Shown: piece by piece, positions 8,029 through 16,886 of the stretch
Layout of the letters: every line of letters starts with the position of its first letter
How positions within the stretch are numbered: the stretch's first letter is position 1
Assembly: GCA_002454425.1 (NCBI GenBank)
Contig: DKIV01000053.1
Span: 1 to 45,040 of the forward strand
DNA length: 45,040 bases
Origin: Sphingobacteriaceae bacterium UBA6709
GTDB taxonomy: Bacteria > Bacteroidota > Bacteroidia > Sphingobacteriales > Sphingobacteriaceae
Reading direction: 5' to 3'
Translations under genes and position numbers: made by a program
Notes under the pieces: generated by a model
What the model saw: only the letters and a program-made list of their open reading frames with translations
What the model was told of the DNA's origin: nothing
The model's database searches: none

Positions 8029-9555
8029 ATGAGTCATCCTGTAAAAATCAAAAACGCTTTAATTTCAGTATATTATAAAGATGGATTAGAACCGCTGATC
8101 AAAAAACTAAATGATTGCGGTGTTACCTTTTATTCTACCGGGGGTACGGAAAAGTTTATCAGAGAGCAAGGTTGTGATGTTGTTCCTGTTGAAGACCTCA
8201 CATCGTATCCTTCAATTCTTGGTGGGCGGGTAAAGACACTTCATCCTAAAGTATTCGGAGGTATCCTTTCAAGAAGAAGCCTTCAGGAAGATAAAGAACA
8301 GATAACTCAATATGAAATTCCGGAAATAGACCTCGTCATCGTCGATCTGTATCCGTTTGAAGAAACCGTTAAAGCGGCGTTGCCGGAAGCTGATATCATT
8401 GAAAAAATTGACATTGGTGGAATTTCCCTTATCCGTGCCGCGGCCAAGAATTTCAACGATGTGGTGATCGTTGCATCAAAGGATGACTATAGTACACTAT
8501 TGAACATTCTGGAGGAGAATGACGGAGCCACTACACTGGCTGACAGGAAACGTTTCGCCCAGAAAGCATTTAATATTTCATCACATTATGATACGGCAAT
8601 CTTCAACTACTTCAATCAGGAAGAGCCCTTGCATCTGTTCAAACAGAGTGAGCAACAGGCCCAGGTATTAAGATATGGAGAGAATCCTCATCAGAAAGGA
8701 TATTTCTATGGAGATCTGTCAGCGATGTTTGACCAGCTGAATGGCAAGGAGCTTTCTTATAACAACCTGGTAGACATTGATGCCGCGGTAGCTCTCATTG
8801 ATGAATTCAATGAGCCTACGTTTGCGATATTAAAACATACAAACGCTTGCGGTGTAGCCTCAAGAACTTCATTGCAGGAGGCCTGGACACTGGCATTGGC
8901 CTGTGATCCGGTATCAGCCTTTGGTGGCGTAATTATATGCAACGGTGAAGTAGACGGAGCTACAGCAGCGGAAATTAATAAATTGTTCTTCGAGGTATTA
9001 ATTGCTCCGGCATTCAGTAAAGAGGCTTTAGCTATATTGACGGAGAAGAAAAACCGCATTCTTTTACTCCGTAAGGAAGTGGCCTTGCCAACGCGCTTAT
9101 TTAAGACCTTATTAAACGGTGTTATTGAGCAGGATAAGGACGCTCAGATTGAGGGTCCTGAGCAAATGACGGCGGTAACAGATCGCAAACCTACAGCGCA
9201 GGAATTGCAGGATCTTTATTTCGCTAACAAGCTTGTTAAACATACTAAGTCGAACACGATTGTACTAGCGAAGGATGGTCAGCTGCTGGCAAGTGGTGTG
9301 GGACAAACTTCCAGGGTAGATGCTTTAAGACAGGCATTGGAAAAGGCTAAGGCATTTAACTTTGATGTAAAGGGATGTGCTATGGCTTCAGACGCGTTCT
9401 TCCCCTTCCCTGACTGCGTTGAAATCGCGGCAGAGGCTGGAATTGCAAGCGTTCTTCAACCGGGCGGATCTATAAAAGATAAATTGTCTATTGAGATGGC
9501 CGATTCGAAGGGAATTTCAATGGTAATGACAGGAGTTAGACACTTCAAGCATTAA
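8029..9555 (+). CDS. purH: Bifunctional AICAR formyltransferase/IMP cyclohydrolase
   Basis: PurH performs the last two steps of IMP synthesis. The 508-residue protein has the N-terminal MGS-like cyclohydrolase domain (about 1-190; STGGTEKF, LGGRVKTLHP, DIGGISLIRAAAKN). The AICAR formyltransferase domain follows (RYGENPHQKG, ELSYNNLVDIDAA, KHTNACGVAS, KHTKSN), and the protein ends close to GVRHFKH, the usual C-terminus. Length fits the family. The ATG at 8029 gives the standard start, KIKNALISVYYKDG. The upstream ATG at 7984 would place the -7 promoter box inside the gene. An inverted repeat follows the stop codon, and mreB begins 128 nt downstream with its own promoter. Confidence 0.97.
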   Translation: MSHPVKIKNALISVYYKDGLEPLIKKLNDCGVTFYSTGGTEKFIREQGCDVVPVEDLTSYPSILGGRVKTLHPKVFGGILSRRSLQEDKEQITQYEIPEIDLVIVDLYPFEETVKAALPEADIIEKIDIGGISLIRAAAKNFNDVVIVASKDDYSTLLNILEENDGATTLADRKRFAQKAFNISSHYDTAIFNYFNQEEPLHLFKQSEQQAQVLRYGENPHQKGYFYGDLSAMFDQLNGKELSYNNLVDIDAAVALIDEFNEPTFAILKHTNACGVASRTSLQEAWTLALACDPVSAFGGVIICNGEVDGATAAEINKLFFEVLIAPAFSKEALAILTEKKNRILLLRKEVALPTRLFKTLLNGVIEQDKDAQIEGPEQMTAVTDRKPTAQELQDLYFANKLVKHTKSNTIVLAKDGQLLASGVGQTSRVDALRQALEKAKAFNFDVKGCAMASDAFFPFPDCVEIAAEAGIASVLQPGGSIKDKLSIEMADSKGISMVMTGVRHFKH

Positions 9556-9568
9556 AAGAACAAAAAAG

Positions 9569-9596
9569 AAGGGACATTAATAAAACAATGTCCCTT
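9569..9596. terminator. Hairpin after purH
   Basis: The 10-bp arms AAGGGACATT and AATGTCCCTT enclose an 8-nt loop just after the purH stop. The T-tract lies on the minus strand only, so efficiency as a purH terminator is uncertain. Confidence 0.5.
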
Positions 9597-9620
9597 CCGC
9601 ATATTAAATAAGTGTAGCTA

Positions 9621-9651
9621 TTGAAGCAATAGAGTAATTAATTTACCTTTG
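9621..9651 (+). promoter_or_regulatory. Bacteroidota-type promoter candidate for mreB
   Basis: TACCTTTG at 9644-9651 matches TAnnTTTG, and TTGA at 9621-9624 provides a -33-like element with a 19-nt spacer. The mreB ATG is 33 nt downstream. Confidence 0.5.
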
Positions 9652-9683
9652 CATACTTTTACAATATATTAAACATATCCCTA

Positions 9684-10706
9684 ATGGGTCTATTTAACTG
9701 GTTTACACAAGAAATCGCACTTGATTTGGGTACTGCCAATACCCTGATCATACATAATGATAAAGTTGTTGTTGATGAGCCTTCGATTGTAGCATTTGAT
9801 CGCACGACAAATAAAGTGATCGCTATCGGCAGACAGGCTATGCAGATGGAGGGTAAGACACACGAAAATATTCGTACTGTACGACCGCTAAAGGATGGTG
9901 TTATTGCAGACTTCAATGCCGCGGAACATATGATTCGTGGTATGATCAAAAAGATCAACAATGGCAAAGGATGGTTCTTTCCTTCATTACGTATGGTAAT
10001 TTGTATTCCATCAGGGATTACCGAAGTTGAGAAAAGAGCGGTACGTGACTCTGCGGAGATTGCGGGAGCGAAAGAGGTTTACCTTATTCATGAGCCGATG
10101 GCTGCGGCTGTGGGTATCGGAATAGATGTTGAAGAGCCCATGGGTAACATGATTATCGATATCGGTGGAGGAACGACAGAAATCGCTGTCATAGCTTTAT
10201 CGGGCATTGTATGTGACCAGTCGATCCGTGTTGCCGGGGACAACTTTGATAGCGATATCGTTCAATATATTCGTCGCCAGCATAATATTATGATCGGCGA
10301 GCGTACGGCAGAAAAAATTAAGATCGAGGTAGGCTCGGCTCTTCCAGAGCTCAGCGATCCACCAGCAGACTTCGCGGTACAAGGCCGCGATCTGATGACA
10401 GGAATACCAAAACAGATCACTGTATCCTATACCGAGATTGCCCATTGTTTAGATAAATCAATTTCTAAAATCGAAGAGGCCATTCTTAAGGCTCTGGAGA
10501 TTACGCCTCCGGAACTTTCCGCCGATATCTACCAGACCGGCATTTACCTTACCGGTGGCGGTGCCTTGCTTCGAGGCCTTGATAAGCGCGTAGCAGCGAA
10601 GACCAAGTTGCCGGTGCATGTGGCTGAGGATCCACTGAGAGCGGTGGTTCGCGGTACAGGTATTGCCCTTAAAAATATCGGGGGCTATAAATTCTTAATG
10701 CAATAA
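9684..10706 (+). CDS. mreB: Rod-shape-determining protein MreB (bacterial actin)
   Basis: MreB forms membrane-associated filaments that position the peptidoglycan elongation complex. The 340-residue protein has the actin-fold phosphate loop DLGTANT (14-20), the second phosphate motif IIDIGGGTTEIAV, and the adenosine motif TGGGALLRG near the C-terminus. An N-terminal MGLFNWFTQE stretch may act as an amphipathic membrane-binding helix. It is the first gene of the mre/mrd cluster, with its own promoter candidate. A strong hairpin separates it from mreC, which would allow higher MreB output than the downstream genes. Confidence 0.98.
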   Translation: MGLFNWFTQEIALDLGTANTLIIHNDKVVVDEPSIVAFDRTTNKVIAIGRQAMQMEGKTHENIRTVRPLKDGVIADFNAAEHMIRGMIKKINNGKGWFFPSLRMVICIPSGITEVEKRAVRDSAEIAGAKEVYLIHEPMAAAVGIGIDVEEPMGNMIIDIGGGTTEIAVIALSGIVCDQSIRVAGDNFDSDIVQYIRRQHNIMIGERTAEKIKIEVGSALPELSDPPADFAVQGRDLMTGIPKQITVSYTEIAHCLDKSISKIEEAILKALEITPPELSADIYQTGIYLTGGGALLRGLDKRVAAKTKLPVHVAEDPLRAVVRGTGIALKNIGGYKFLMQ

Positions 10707-10716
10707 ATTAAACATT

Positions 10717-10740
10717 AAGCGGCGGGTCTCCGCCGCTTTT
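10717..10740 (+). terminator. GC-rich hairpin with short T-run between mreB and mreC
   Basis: A perfect 9-bp stem (AAGCGGCGG with CCGCCGCTT) closes a GTCT tetraloop and is followed by further T residues. It looks like an intrinsic terminator, yet it lies inside a gene cluster 12 nt before the mreC start, so it probably acts as a partial attenuator or RNA-processing/stabilising element. Confidence 0.65.
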
Positions 10741-10752
10741 ACCATAAAGTAT

Positions 10753-11589
10753 ATGCGTAACCTCTGGCTATTAATCAGTAAGTACAACGCATTTTTCCTT
10801 TTCATAATTTTCTTTATTGCCTCCCTGTATCTGGTAATAAGCAACAACTCATTTCAACGTTCGGGAGTACTCAATACCTCGAACAAGTTCATCGGAGAAG
10901 CCTATCAGCGACTGGATGAATTTCAAAGCTATTTACACCTGGCTCGTATTAATGACAGCCTGGCTGCGGAGAACGCGCGACTGAGGAGCTTACAGCAAAG
11001 TGCTTATTTCGATGACAGTGTGAAGCAGCAAAGTGTTATTGACACGCTAAAGCGACAACAATATACCTATATTGTCGCCCGTATCGTTAACAACTCAGTT
11101 CATCAAAAGGAGAATTTCATAACAATAAACCGCGGCAGCAAACATGGTATCGCCCGTGGCATGGGTGTAATATGTGCCACTGGCATTGTCGGTATTGTGC
11201 GAAACGTTTCTGAGAACTATGCTACGATAACATCCTTATTAAATACGGACACCCGTATCAGCGCGAGCATTGAGGAAAGTAAAGCCTTTGGATCGCTGGT
11301 CTGGGGTGAAGGTATTTATGATCCGGAGCTTATGCTGTTACAAGATATTCCGAATCATATCGTTGTTAAGAAAGGGCAACATGTTGTGACGTCGGGCTAC
11401 TCAACGTTGTTCCCGGCGGGACTGTTCATTGGAAAGATTACAGCGACACGCTCAAAGAATGGCGAAAGCTTCCCCGATATTATAGTGAAACTGCATACTG
11501 ACTTTTCGACGATGCAGTATGTGTACGTTATTAAAAATGCCTTCGCCGCGGAGAAGGAACAACTAGAATCTGTACGAAATAATGAGTAG
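10753..11589 (+). CDS. mreC: Rod-shape-determining protein MreC
   Basis: MreC is a periplasmic scaffold that links MreB/MreD to PBP2. The 278-residue protein has a short cytoplasmic tail, one transmembrane helix (about 12-30), a heptad-rich coiled coil (about 55-95), and a beta-barrel domain with the conserved pattern ITINRGSKHGIARGMGV and VVTSGYSTLFPAGLFIG. It ends 8 nt inside mreD, indicating translational coupling. Length is normal for the family. Confidence 0.95.
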   Translation: MRNLWLLISKYNAFFLFIIFFIASLYLVISNNSFQRSGVLNTSNKFIGEAYQRLDEFQSYLHLARINDSLAAENARLRSLQQSAYFDDSVKQQSVIDTLKRQQYTYIVARIVNNSVHQKENFITINRGSKHGIARGMGVICATGIVGIVRNVSENYATITSLLNTDTRISASIEESKAFGSLVWGEGIYDPELMLLQDIPNHIVVKKGQHVVTSGYSTLFPAGLFIGKITATRSKNGESFPDIIVKLHTDFSTMQYVYVIKNAFAAEKEQLESVRNNE

Positions 11590-12097
11590 AATTATTCTGG
11601 TCAACCTGATAAGATTTGTTTTGTTAGTATTTATACAGGCCTTCCTGTTGAAGAATATTGGCTATTATAATTTGGCAACTCCATTTTTGTACATTCTGTT
11701 TTTGATGCTCCTGCCTTTTGAAATACCTAACTGGTTGTTATTCATTCTGGCTTTTACCACAGGACTTACCATTGACGCGTTTTACAATACTCCCGGTGTT
11801 AATGCCGCGGCATGTAGCACACTGGCCTTAGTGAGGGTGTTATTTATAAATGTTACGGTACAACGGCAAGGCTTTGAAAATGAACCCGAGCCCAAATTGG
11901 GAATCATGGGCTTCCGCTGGTTTTTCTTTTATACGGTAGTGCTTACATTATTCCACCATTTTACGCTCATTATGCTTGAAGCTTTCAGCTTCCATAACAT
12001 GGAATACACACTCTCGCGCTTTCTGTTGTGTTCTCTTTTTACTATATTTTTGATTTTAATTTCCGAGTCGATATTCTTCAGAAAGAAAGAGAGATAA
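11582..12097 (+). CDS. mreD: Rod-shape-determining protein MreD
   Basis: This 171-residue, very hydrophobic protein has about five or six transmembrane helices, as expected for MreD, the membrane partner of MreC. Sequence conservation in this family is weak, so the call also relies on its position between mreC (8-nt overlap) and mrdA (next codon). A GFTIDAF-like turn (TGLTIDAFYNTPGVNAA) matches the conserved MreD loop. Confidence 0.92.
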   Translation: MSRIILVNLIRFVLLVFIQAFLLKNIGYYNLATPFLYILFLMLLPFEIPNWLLFILAFTTGLTIDAFYNTPGVNAAACSTLALVRVLFINVTVQRQGFENEPEPKLGIMGFRWFFFYTVVLTLFHHFTLIMLEAFSFHNMEYTLSRFLLCSLFTIFLILISESIFFRKKER

Positions 12098-14029
12098 ATG
12101 AATAGCTTTTTCACCCGCAAATATGTCATACAAGGGATTTTTATCGTCATAGCACTGGTTCTGCTGAGCAGACTATTCTATATTCAGATTATCGATAAAA
12201 GTTACTTCCTTTCAGCAAATAACAACGTTCTCAGGAAGATCACCATCTACCCTGCCCGGGGGGTGATCCTTGACAGGAATGAAAATATCCTGGTACAGAA
12301 CGAGCCGGTATACGATCTTATGGTGATCCCCAAAGAGGTGGAACCATTTGATACTGCCGCGTTCGCGCAACTTATCAACGTTGACAAGGCACGATTTATA
12401 AAAAGATTTCAAAAAGCCGAGCATTATTCCAAATATGTAGCGTCGATATTAGAGAAACAATTGTCGGCAATGACTTATGCCCGCCTACAGGAAAAGCTTT
12501 TTGAATTTCCGGGATTCTATATACAGAAACGGTCGGTGAGGAGATATCCGGACTCCATTGCCGCGCAATTTGTAGGTTATATCAATGAGGTTAATGAAAG
12601 TGACATTGAACGATCAAACGGCTTTTACAACCGGGGTGACTATATTGGACGTACGGGTGTAGAGAAGTCTTATGAGGACATGCTTCGCGGGCAAAGAGGG
12701 GTGCAAAACCTGCTCGTAGATGCGCATAATCGGCCGAAAGGGCATTTCGCGGAAGGGCGTTACGATACCCTGGCGTCTGCCGGAGAGCGATTGGTATCAT
12801 CGTTGGATAAAAAGCTCCAGAAATACGGGGAGCAACTTATGCGAAATAAGATTGGGAGTATCGTGGCTATAGAACCCTCAACCGGAGAGATCCTCGCATT
12901 TGTAAGCAGTCCGGGCTATGACCCGAACCTTATGGTTGGTCGGTATAAGGGTAATAACTATATGCGCCTGCTTAACTCACCCAACCACCCCTTATTTATT
13001 CGTCCGATACAGGCAGAGTATCCTCCGGGATCAATCTTCAAAGTAATAAACGCGCTGGTATCGCAACAGATGGGCATGGTGAACGCTTCTACCTATTTTA
13101 CCTGTGGTGGGGGCTATCATTATGGACGTCGCGGTCTTATGCGATGCACACACGTGCATGGAACCCTGGATCTTGTCCAATCCATTCAATATTCATGTAA
13201 TACCTATTACGGTTACACCTATAATCGCATGATTGATCATGCAGGCATGCGGCCGTCCAAAGCCTATAAACGATGGTATGACGCTGTGGCTCGTTTTGGC
13301 ATCGGAAACAGGCTGGAACTAGATCTTCCTAACGAGCGTAAGGGAAATCTTCCAACAGCGGAGTTTTACACCCGTCATTTCAAAAGTGACAAATGGACCT
13401 CGGGCTACAATATTTCCCTTTCTATCGGGCAGGGCGAGCTGGGTATCACTCCGCTTCAGATGGCGAACGTTGTAGCGGCAGTGGCCAATCGTGGTTTCTA
13501 TTATCGGCCGCACTTAATCAAAGCGATCGGGAAGAAAAACGTAATCAGGGAAGAATACACCACCAAGCGTAGTGTTGGTGTTGATGCGCGCTATTTTGAA
13601 CCGGTGATTGAAGGTATGAGTCGCGTGGTGAACGCCCCCGGTGGTACCGCGGCCAATTCGCGAATATATGATATTGAAATTTGCGGTAAGACCGGAACTG
13701 TTCAAAATCCACATGGCGACAATCACTCCGTATTTTTTGCTTTCGCACCAAGGAAGAATCCAAAGATCGCCATTGCTGTGGTAGTTGAAAATGCGGGCTA
13801 TGGAGCTACCTGGTCAGCACCAATGGCGAGCCTGATGATTGAGAAATATTTACGAGACAGCATCTCGCGGCCGAAGGCGTATGTTGAAAAAATCATGCAG
13901 GCGAACCTGCTACCGGGAATGAAAAAGAAATATGTTTCTTCGACAAACCGCAAGGATAGCACACGACATACAGAGATAAAGCCTTTAGAGGCTGTAACAC
14001 CTAAAAACACGGCAACGAGAGATGAATAA
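12098..14029 (+). CDS. mrdA: Penicillin-binding protein 2 (elongation-specific transpeptidase)
   Basis: PBP2 cross-links peptidoglycan during side-wall growth together with RodA. The 643-residue protein has one N-terminal transmembrane helix (about 11-31), a PBP dimer/pedestal domain (about 45-220), and a transpeptidase domain. The catalytic motifs are S312-I-F-K315, S366-C-N368 and K531-T-G533. The start ATG directly follows the mreD stop, and the gene overlaps rodA by 8 nt. The last 40 residues are basic and low in complexity. All catalytic residues are present. Confidence 0.96.
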   Translation: MNSFFTRKYVIQGIFIVIALVLLSRLFYIQIIDKSYFLSANNNVLRKITIYPARGVILDRNENILVQNEPVYDLMVIPKEVEPFDTAAFAQLINVDKARFIKRFQKAEHYSKYVASILEKQLSAMTYARLQEKLFEFPGFYIQKRSVRRYPDSIAAQFVGYINEVNESDIERSNGFYNRGDYIGRTGVEKSYEDMLRGQRGVQNLLVDAHNRPKGHFAEGRYDTLASAGERLVSSLDKKLQKYGEQLMRNKIGSIVAIEPSTGEILAFVSSPGYDPNLMVGRYKGNNYMRLLNSPNHPLFIRPIQAEYPPGSIFKVINALVSQQMGMVNASTYFTCGGGYHYGRRGLMRCTHVHGTLDLVQSIQYSCNTYYGYTYNRMIDHAGMRPSKAYKRWYDAVARFGIGNRLELDLPNERKGNLPTAEFYTRHFKSDKWTSGYNISLSIGQGELGITPLQMANVVAAVANRGFYYRPHLIKAIGKKNVIREEYTTKRSVGVDARYFEPVIEGMSRVVNAPGGTAANSRIYDIEICGKTGTVQNPHGDNHSVFFAFAPRKNPKIAIAVVVENAGYGATWSAPMASLMIEKYLRDSISRPKAYVEKIMQANLLPGMKKKYVSSTNRKDSTRHTEIKPLEAVTPKNTATRDE

Positions 14030-15281
14030 CCAAAGAGGACTACTTCATAATGTAGACTGGGTGGTAATATTAATTTACCTCGCTTTATGTACCATCGGCT
14101 GGTTTAATATTCACGCGGCGGTGTATGATCCGGCAAACCCCAGCATCCTCGATCTGGATACTAACTACGGTAAGCAGTTTCTATTTATCGTGAGTGGGTG
14201 TATTTTGGGCCTTGTCATTCTGTTGATGGACGCTAAGTTCTTCAGTTCCCTGTCGCCGATCTTCTATGGCATCACTTTAGTGTTGCTGGTGGTGGTATTG
14301 ATCGTGGGGCGTAATGTGGGCGGAAATCAGGCATGGATTCCCTTAGGGAGCTTCAGGTTACAGCCTTCGGAGTTCGCGAAGTTCTCAACATGTTTATTGC
14401 TTGCCAATTATATCAACTCCAGCAATCTGAAGATGAGCGACTTCAAAATGATCGGCGCTTGTTTATTGATATTGCTTATACCGATGGGGCTGATCATGCT
14501 GCAGCCCGACACGGGCTCCGCGCTAACGTTTTGTTCTCTTGTATTCGCCTTATATCGTGAAGGCCTTACGGGATATATCCTTTTTATCGGTGGCGTAATG
14601 ATCACACTGTTCGTACTTACCTTGCTTTTCAACAAGTTTATCCTGATTGGGATACTGATAGGGCTTGTAGGCCTTGGGTTTATCCTGATTAGAAAGCTAC
14701 GCCGCTCGTTCATTCCGATTCTTATCGGAACTGTAGGCTGCATTCTGTTTATTTTCAGCGTAAACTTCGCGTATTCCAATATTCTTGAGCCGCATCAGCG
14801 AAACAGAATCGATGTGATTCTAGGAAAGATAAACGACCCACGCGGACAAGGATATAACCTGGCGCAGTCTAAAATCGCCATTGGCTCGGGTGGCATGCTG
14901 GGTAAAGGCTACCTACAGGGAACGCAAACGCGTTACGATTTCGTACCCGAGCAGAGTACCGACTTTATATTTTGTACGGTTGGTGAGGAATGGGGATTTG
15001 TTGGCAGTATGGTTGTTATTGGACTGTACCTGTTTTTACTGCTTCGTATTGTGAATATCGCAGAGAGACAACGTTCGGTATTTACCAGAGTTTACGGCTA
15101 CGGCGTTGCCTCCATTATCTTTTTCCACTTCTTCATCAATATAGGGATGACTATTGGTCTGGTGCCGGTGATTGGTATTCCCCTGCCATTCCTGAGCTAT
15201 GGAGGCTCGTCACTATGGAGCTTCACCATTCTGTTGTTCATCCTGCTGAAGCTTGACTCCGGTCGCATGGGCACCGTATAA
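14022..15281 (+). CDS. rodA: Rod-shape-determining protein RodA (SEDS peptidoglycan glycosyltransferase)
   Basis: RodA polymerises lipid II into glycan strands in the elongasome, paired with PBP2. The 419-residue protein has about ten transmembrane helices and the SEDS motifs LQPSEFAKF, LQPDTGSAL, QSKIAIGSGG, FVPEQSTDFIF and PLPFLSYGGSSL. It is longer than E. coli RodA (370 residues) because of an extended hydrophobic middle section (about 170-250), which is common in Bacteroidota. It is the last gene of the cluster, followed by an inverted repeat. Confidence 0.96.
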   Translation: MNNQRGLLHNVDWVVILIYLALCTIGWFNIHAAVYDPANPSILDLDTNYGKQFLFIVSGCILGLVILLMDAKFFSSLSPIFYGITLVLLVVVLIVGRNVGGNQAWIPLGSFRLQPSEFAKFSTCLLLANYINSSNLKMSDFKMIGACLLILLIPMGLIMLQPDTGSALTFCSLVFALYREGLTGYILFIGGVMITLFVLTLLFNKFILIGILIGLVGLGFILIRKLRRSFIPILIGTVGCILFIFSVNFAYSNILEPHQRNRIDVILGKINDPRGQGYNLAQSKIAIGSGGMLGKGYLQGTQTRYDFVPEQSTDFIFCTVGEEWGFVGSMVVIGLYLFLLLRIVNIAERQRSVFTRVYGYGVASIIFFHFFINIGMTIGLVPVIGIPLPFLSYGGSSLWSFTILLFILLKLDSGRMGTV

Positions 15282-15283
15282 TA

Positions 15284-15330
15284 TACAGCGCCACCAAACA
15301 AAGGTGCTAACCTTTTCTGAAGGCGCTGTA
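15284..15330. terminator. Inverted repeat between convergent rodA and the unknown gene
   Basis: The 9-bp arms TACAGCGCC and GGCGCTGTA enclose a 29-nt loop that contains a shorter inner pairing (AGGT/ACCT). The convergent location suggests a bidirectional terminator, though U-tracts are weak. Confidence 0.5.
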
Positions 15331-15337
15331 CGGTTAT

Positions 15338-16213
15338 TTAAAGATCAAACTTGCGTTGTAAAATTTCGTATAATTTATTCACGGCCTCTTGTTTAGCCTC
15401 CCAATTGTTTTTCGCGGCGTAGTTCTGCTCAAGGAACTTACGAGCTTCATCCATGGACGTTGTGCGATTAACAATCTCGATAGCTTCACTATAGGCAAGG
15501 CTATACCCATTAAAGAGTTCCCGGATGAATACCAGCTTATCATTTAAGCTGATAGCACTACGGAGATCGGTAACTTTTGCGGAGCCGTAGCGAGGGGCAG
15601 AAGCTCCCTGTGTGCGTTGTGCTGACAGCATTTCATTCAGCGTCATGGCAGGCCGCGGTTCCTGGTTGTCACGTGTAACATTCGGGGCGGCAGAAGCTGC
15701 GTCCTGCGCATGCTCATCAACGACCTTCTTCAAGTCATTAAAAGCCAAAGTATCAGGAGTAACGCTCTCAGCAACCTCTACAGGTGCCGGAGTTTGTACC
15801 GGCGCCGGTGGAACTACAGGCACCACAATGCGCTCCTCCTCAACTACTATAGGTTTATTTACTGTAGGAGTTATCGGGGATGTCTTTTCCTCTGGGGTGA
15901 TTTCCGTATGAAGTACTTGTACGCCACTATTGACCGCGGTTGAGGGATCCGCTGTATTTAAAGTTGAAGCTGGCAACTCATGAACCTCAGGACTTGTCGG
16001 AAGCAAAGCAGCAGGCTTCGTGTGCGCCGATTCAGATTCGCAAAAGCGACGCAAAATACGCGCGTTTTCAGTGAGGAATTCAGCGTTGGCAGCAAACAAT
16101 TCAAGTTCGAGCGCATTCAGGCTTTCCGGATGTCGGGTGATATATTCATGCTGTTCATTCAACTCGGCAAGGATGGCGCCTATCTTCCTGAAAATCTCTG
16201 TTTTATTAATCAT
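15338..16213 (-). CDS. Conserved Bacteroidota protein of unknown function
   Basis: I recognise the C-terminal region as a pattern conserved in Bacteroidota but know no function for it. The 291-residue protein has three parts: a helical N-terminus (about 1-60), a Pro/Val/Thr/Glu-rich low-complexity linker (about 65-155), and a conserved helical C-terminus. The latter holds a short TLNEMLSAQR motif (191-200) followed by DLRSAISLNDKLVFIRELF (216-234) and a helix ending KFLEQNYAAKNNW. No signal peptide or membrane helix is visible, so it is probably cytoplasmic. It is convergent with rodA and divergent from tdk. The linker suggests an adaptor joining two binding modules, which is inference. Confidence 0.75.
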   Translation of the reverse strand: MINKTEIFRKIGAILAELNEQHEYITRHPESLNALELELFAANAEFLTENARILRRFCESESAHTKPAALLPTSPEVHELPASTLNTADPSTAVNSGVQVLHTEITPEEKTSPITPTVNKPIVVEEERIVVPVVPPAPVQTPAPVEVAESVTPDTLAFNDLKKVVDEHAQDAASAAPNVTRDNQEPRPAMTLNEMLSAQRTQGASAPRYGSAKVTDLRSAISLNDKLVFIRELFNGYSLAYSEAIEIVNRTTSMDEARKFLEQNYAAKNNWEAKQEAVNKLYEILQRKFDL

Positions 16214-16302
16214 AAGGAACTATTTAAGTGTATGTGTTGGTAAATAAGCACTTCAAAAGTAATATTAAATTCTGATATTAGCCGACCTGAAAAAGCGCGC
16301 GT

Positions 16303-16878
16303 ATGTTGTTTAGTGAATTACATTTCAGATCCAAATCCAGTCCTCGTGGAAGCATAGAAGTTATATGTGGTTCTATGTTTTCCGGAAAAACTGAAGAACT
16401 GATCCGAAGACTTCGCAGAGCACAAATCGCTAAGCTTCAGGTCGAAATTTTTAAACCCAAGAAAGACATCCGTTATCACGAAAGTCACGTAGTATCGCAT
16501 GACGCCACCGCAATTCCCTCCACTCCGGTAGAAACTTCCGATGCTATTCTACTGCTGGGCTCAAACACTCAGGTGGTAGGCATCGATGAAGCGCAGTTCT
16601 TTGATGAGGGGCTACCGGAAGTATGTAATCAACTTGCGGATCGTGGCATAAGAGTAATCATCGCTGGTCTGGATATGGACTTTCAGGGTCGTCCTTTCGG
16701 TCCCATGCCCGCGCTGATGTCTATTGCTGAAGACGTAACAAAAGTTCACGCGATTTGTGTGCAATGCGGTGCTCCTGCGAGTTATTCATATCGTACAGCG
16801 GCCGCCAGCAGCACCGTCCTGCTGGGAGAAAAGGAAAGCTATGAACCGCGCTGTCGTGATTGCTTCCGCAATAGTTAA
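16303..16878 (+). CDS. tdk: Thymidine kinase (type II)
   Basis: Tdk phosphorylates thymidine to dTMP in the salvage pathway. The 191-residue protein has the P-loop GSMFSGKT (23-30), the Walker B/catalytic segment GIDEAQFF with E96, and the lasso-domain zinc cysteines C152/C155 and C184/C187. Length matches the tetrameric type II enzymes. The stop codon is only 8 nt from the end of the convergent dacB gene, with no hairpin between them, so the 3' ends of the two transcripts probably overlap. Confidence 0.96.
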   Translation: MLFSELHFRSKSSPRGSIEVICGSMFSGKTEELIRRLRRAQIAKLQVEIFKPKKDIRYHESHVVSHDATAIPSTPVETSDAILLLGSNTQVVGIDEAQFFDEGLPEVCNQLADRGIRVIIAGLDMDFQGRPFGPMPALMSIAEDVTKVHAICVQCGAPASYSYRTAAASSTVLLGEKESYEPRCRDCFRNS

Positions 16879-16886
16879 CCAACAAG

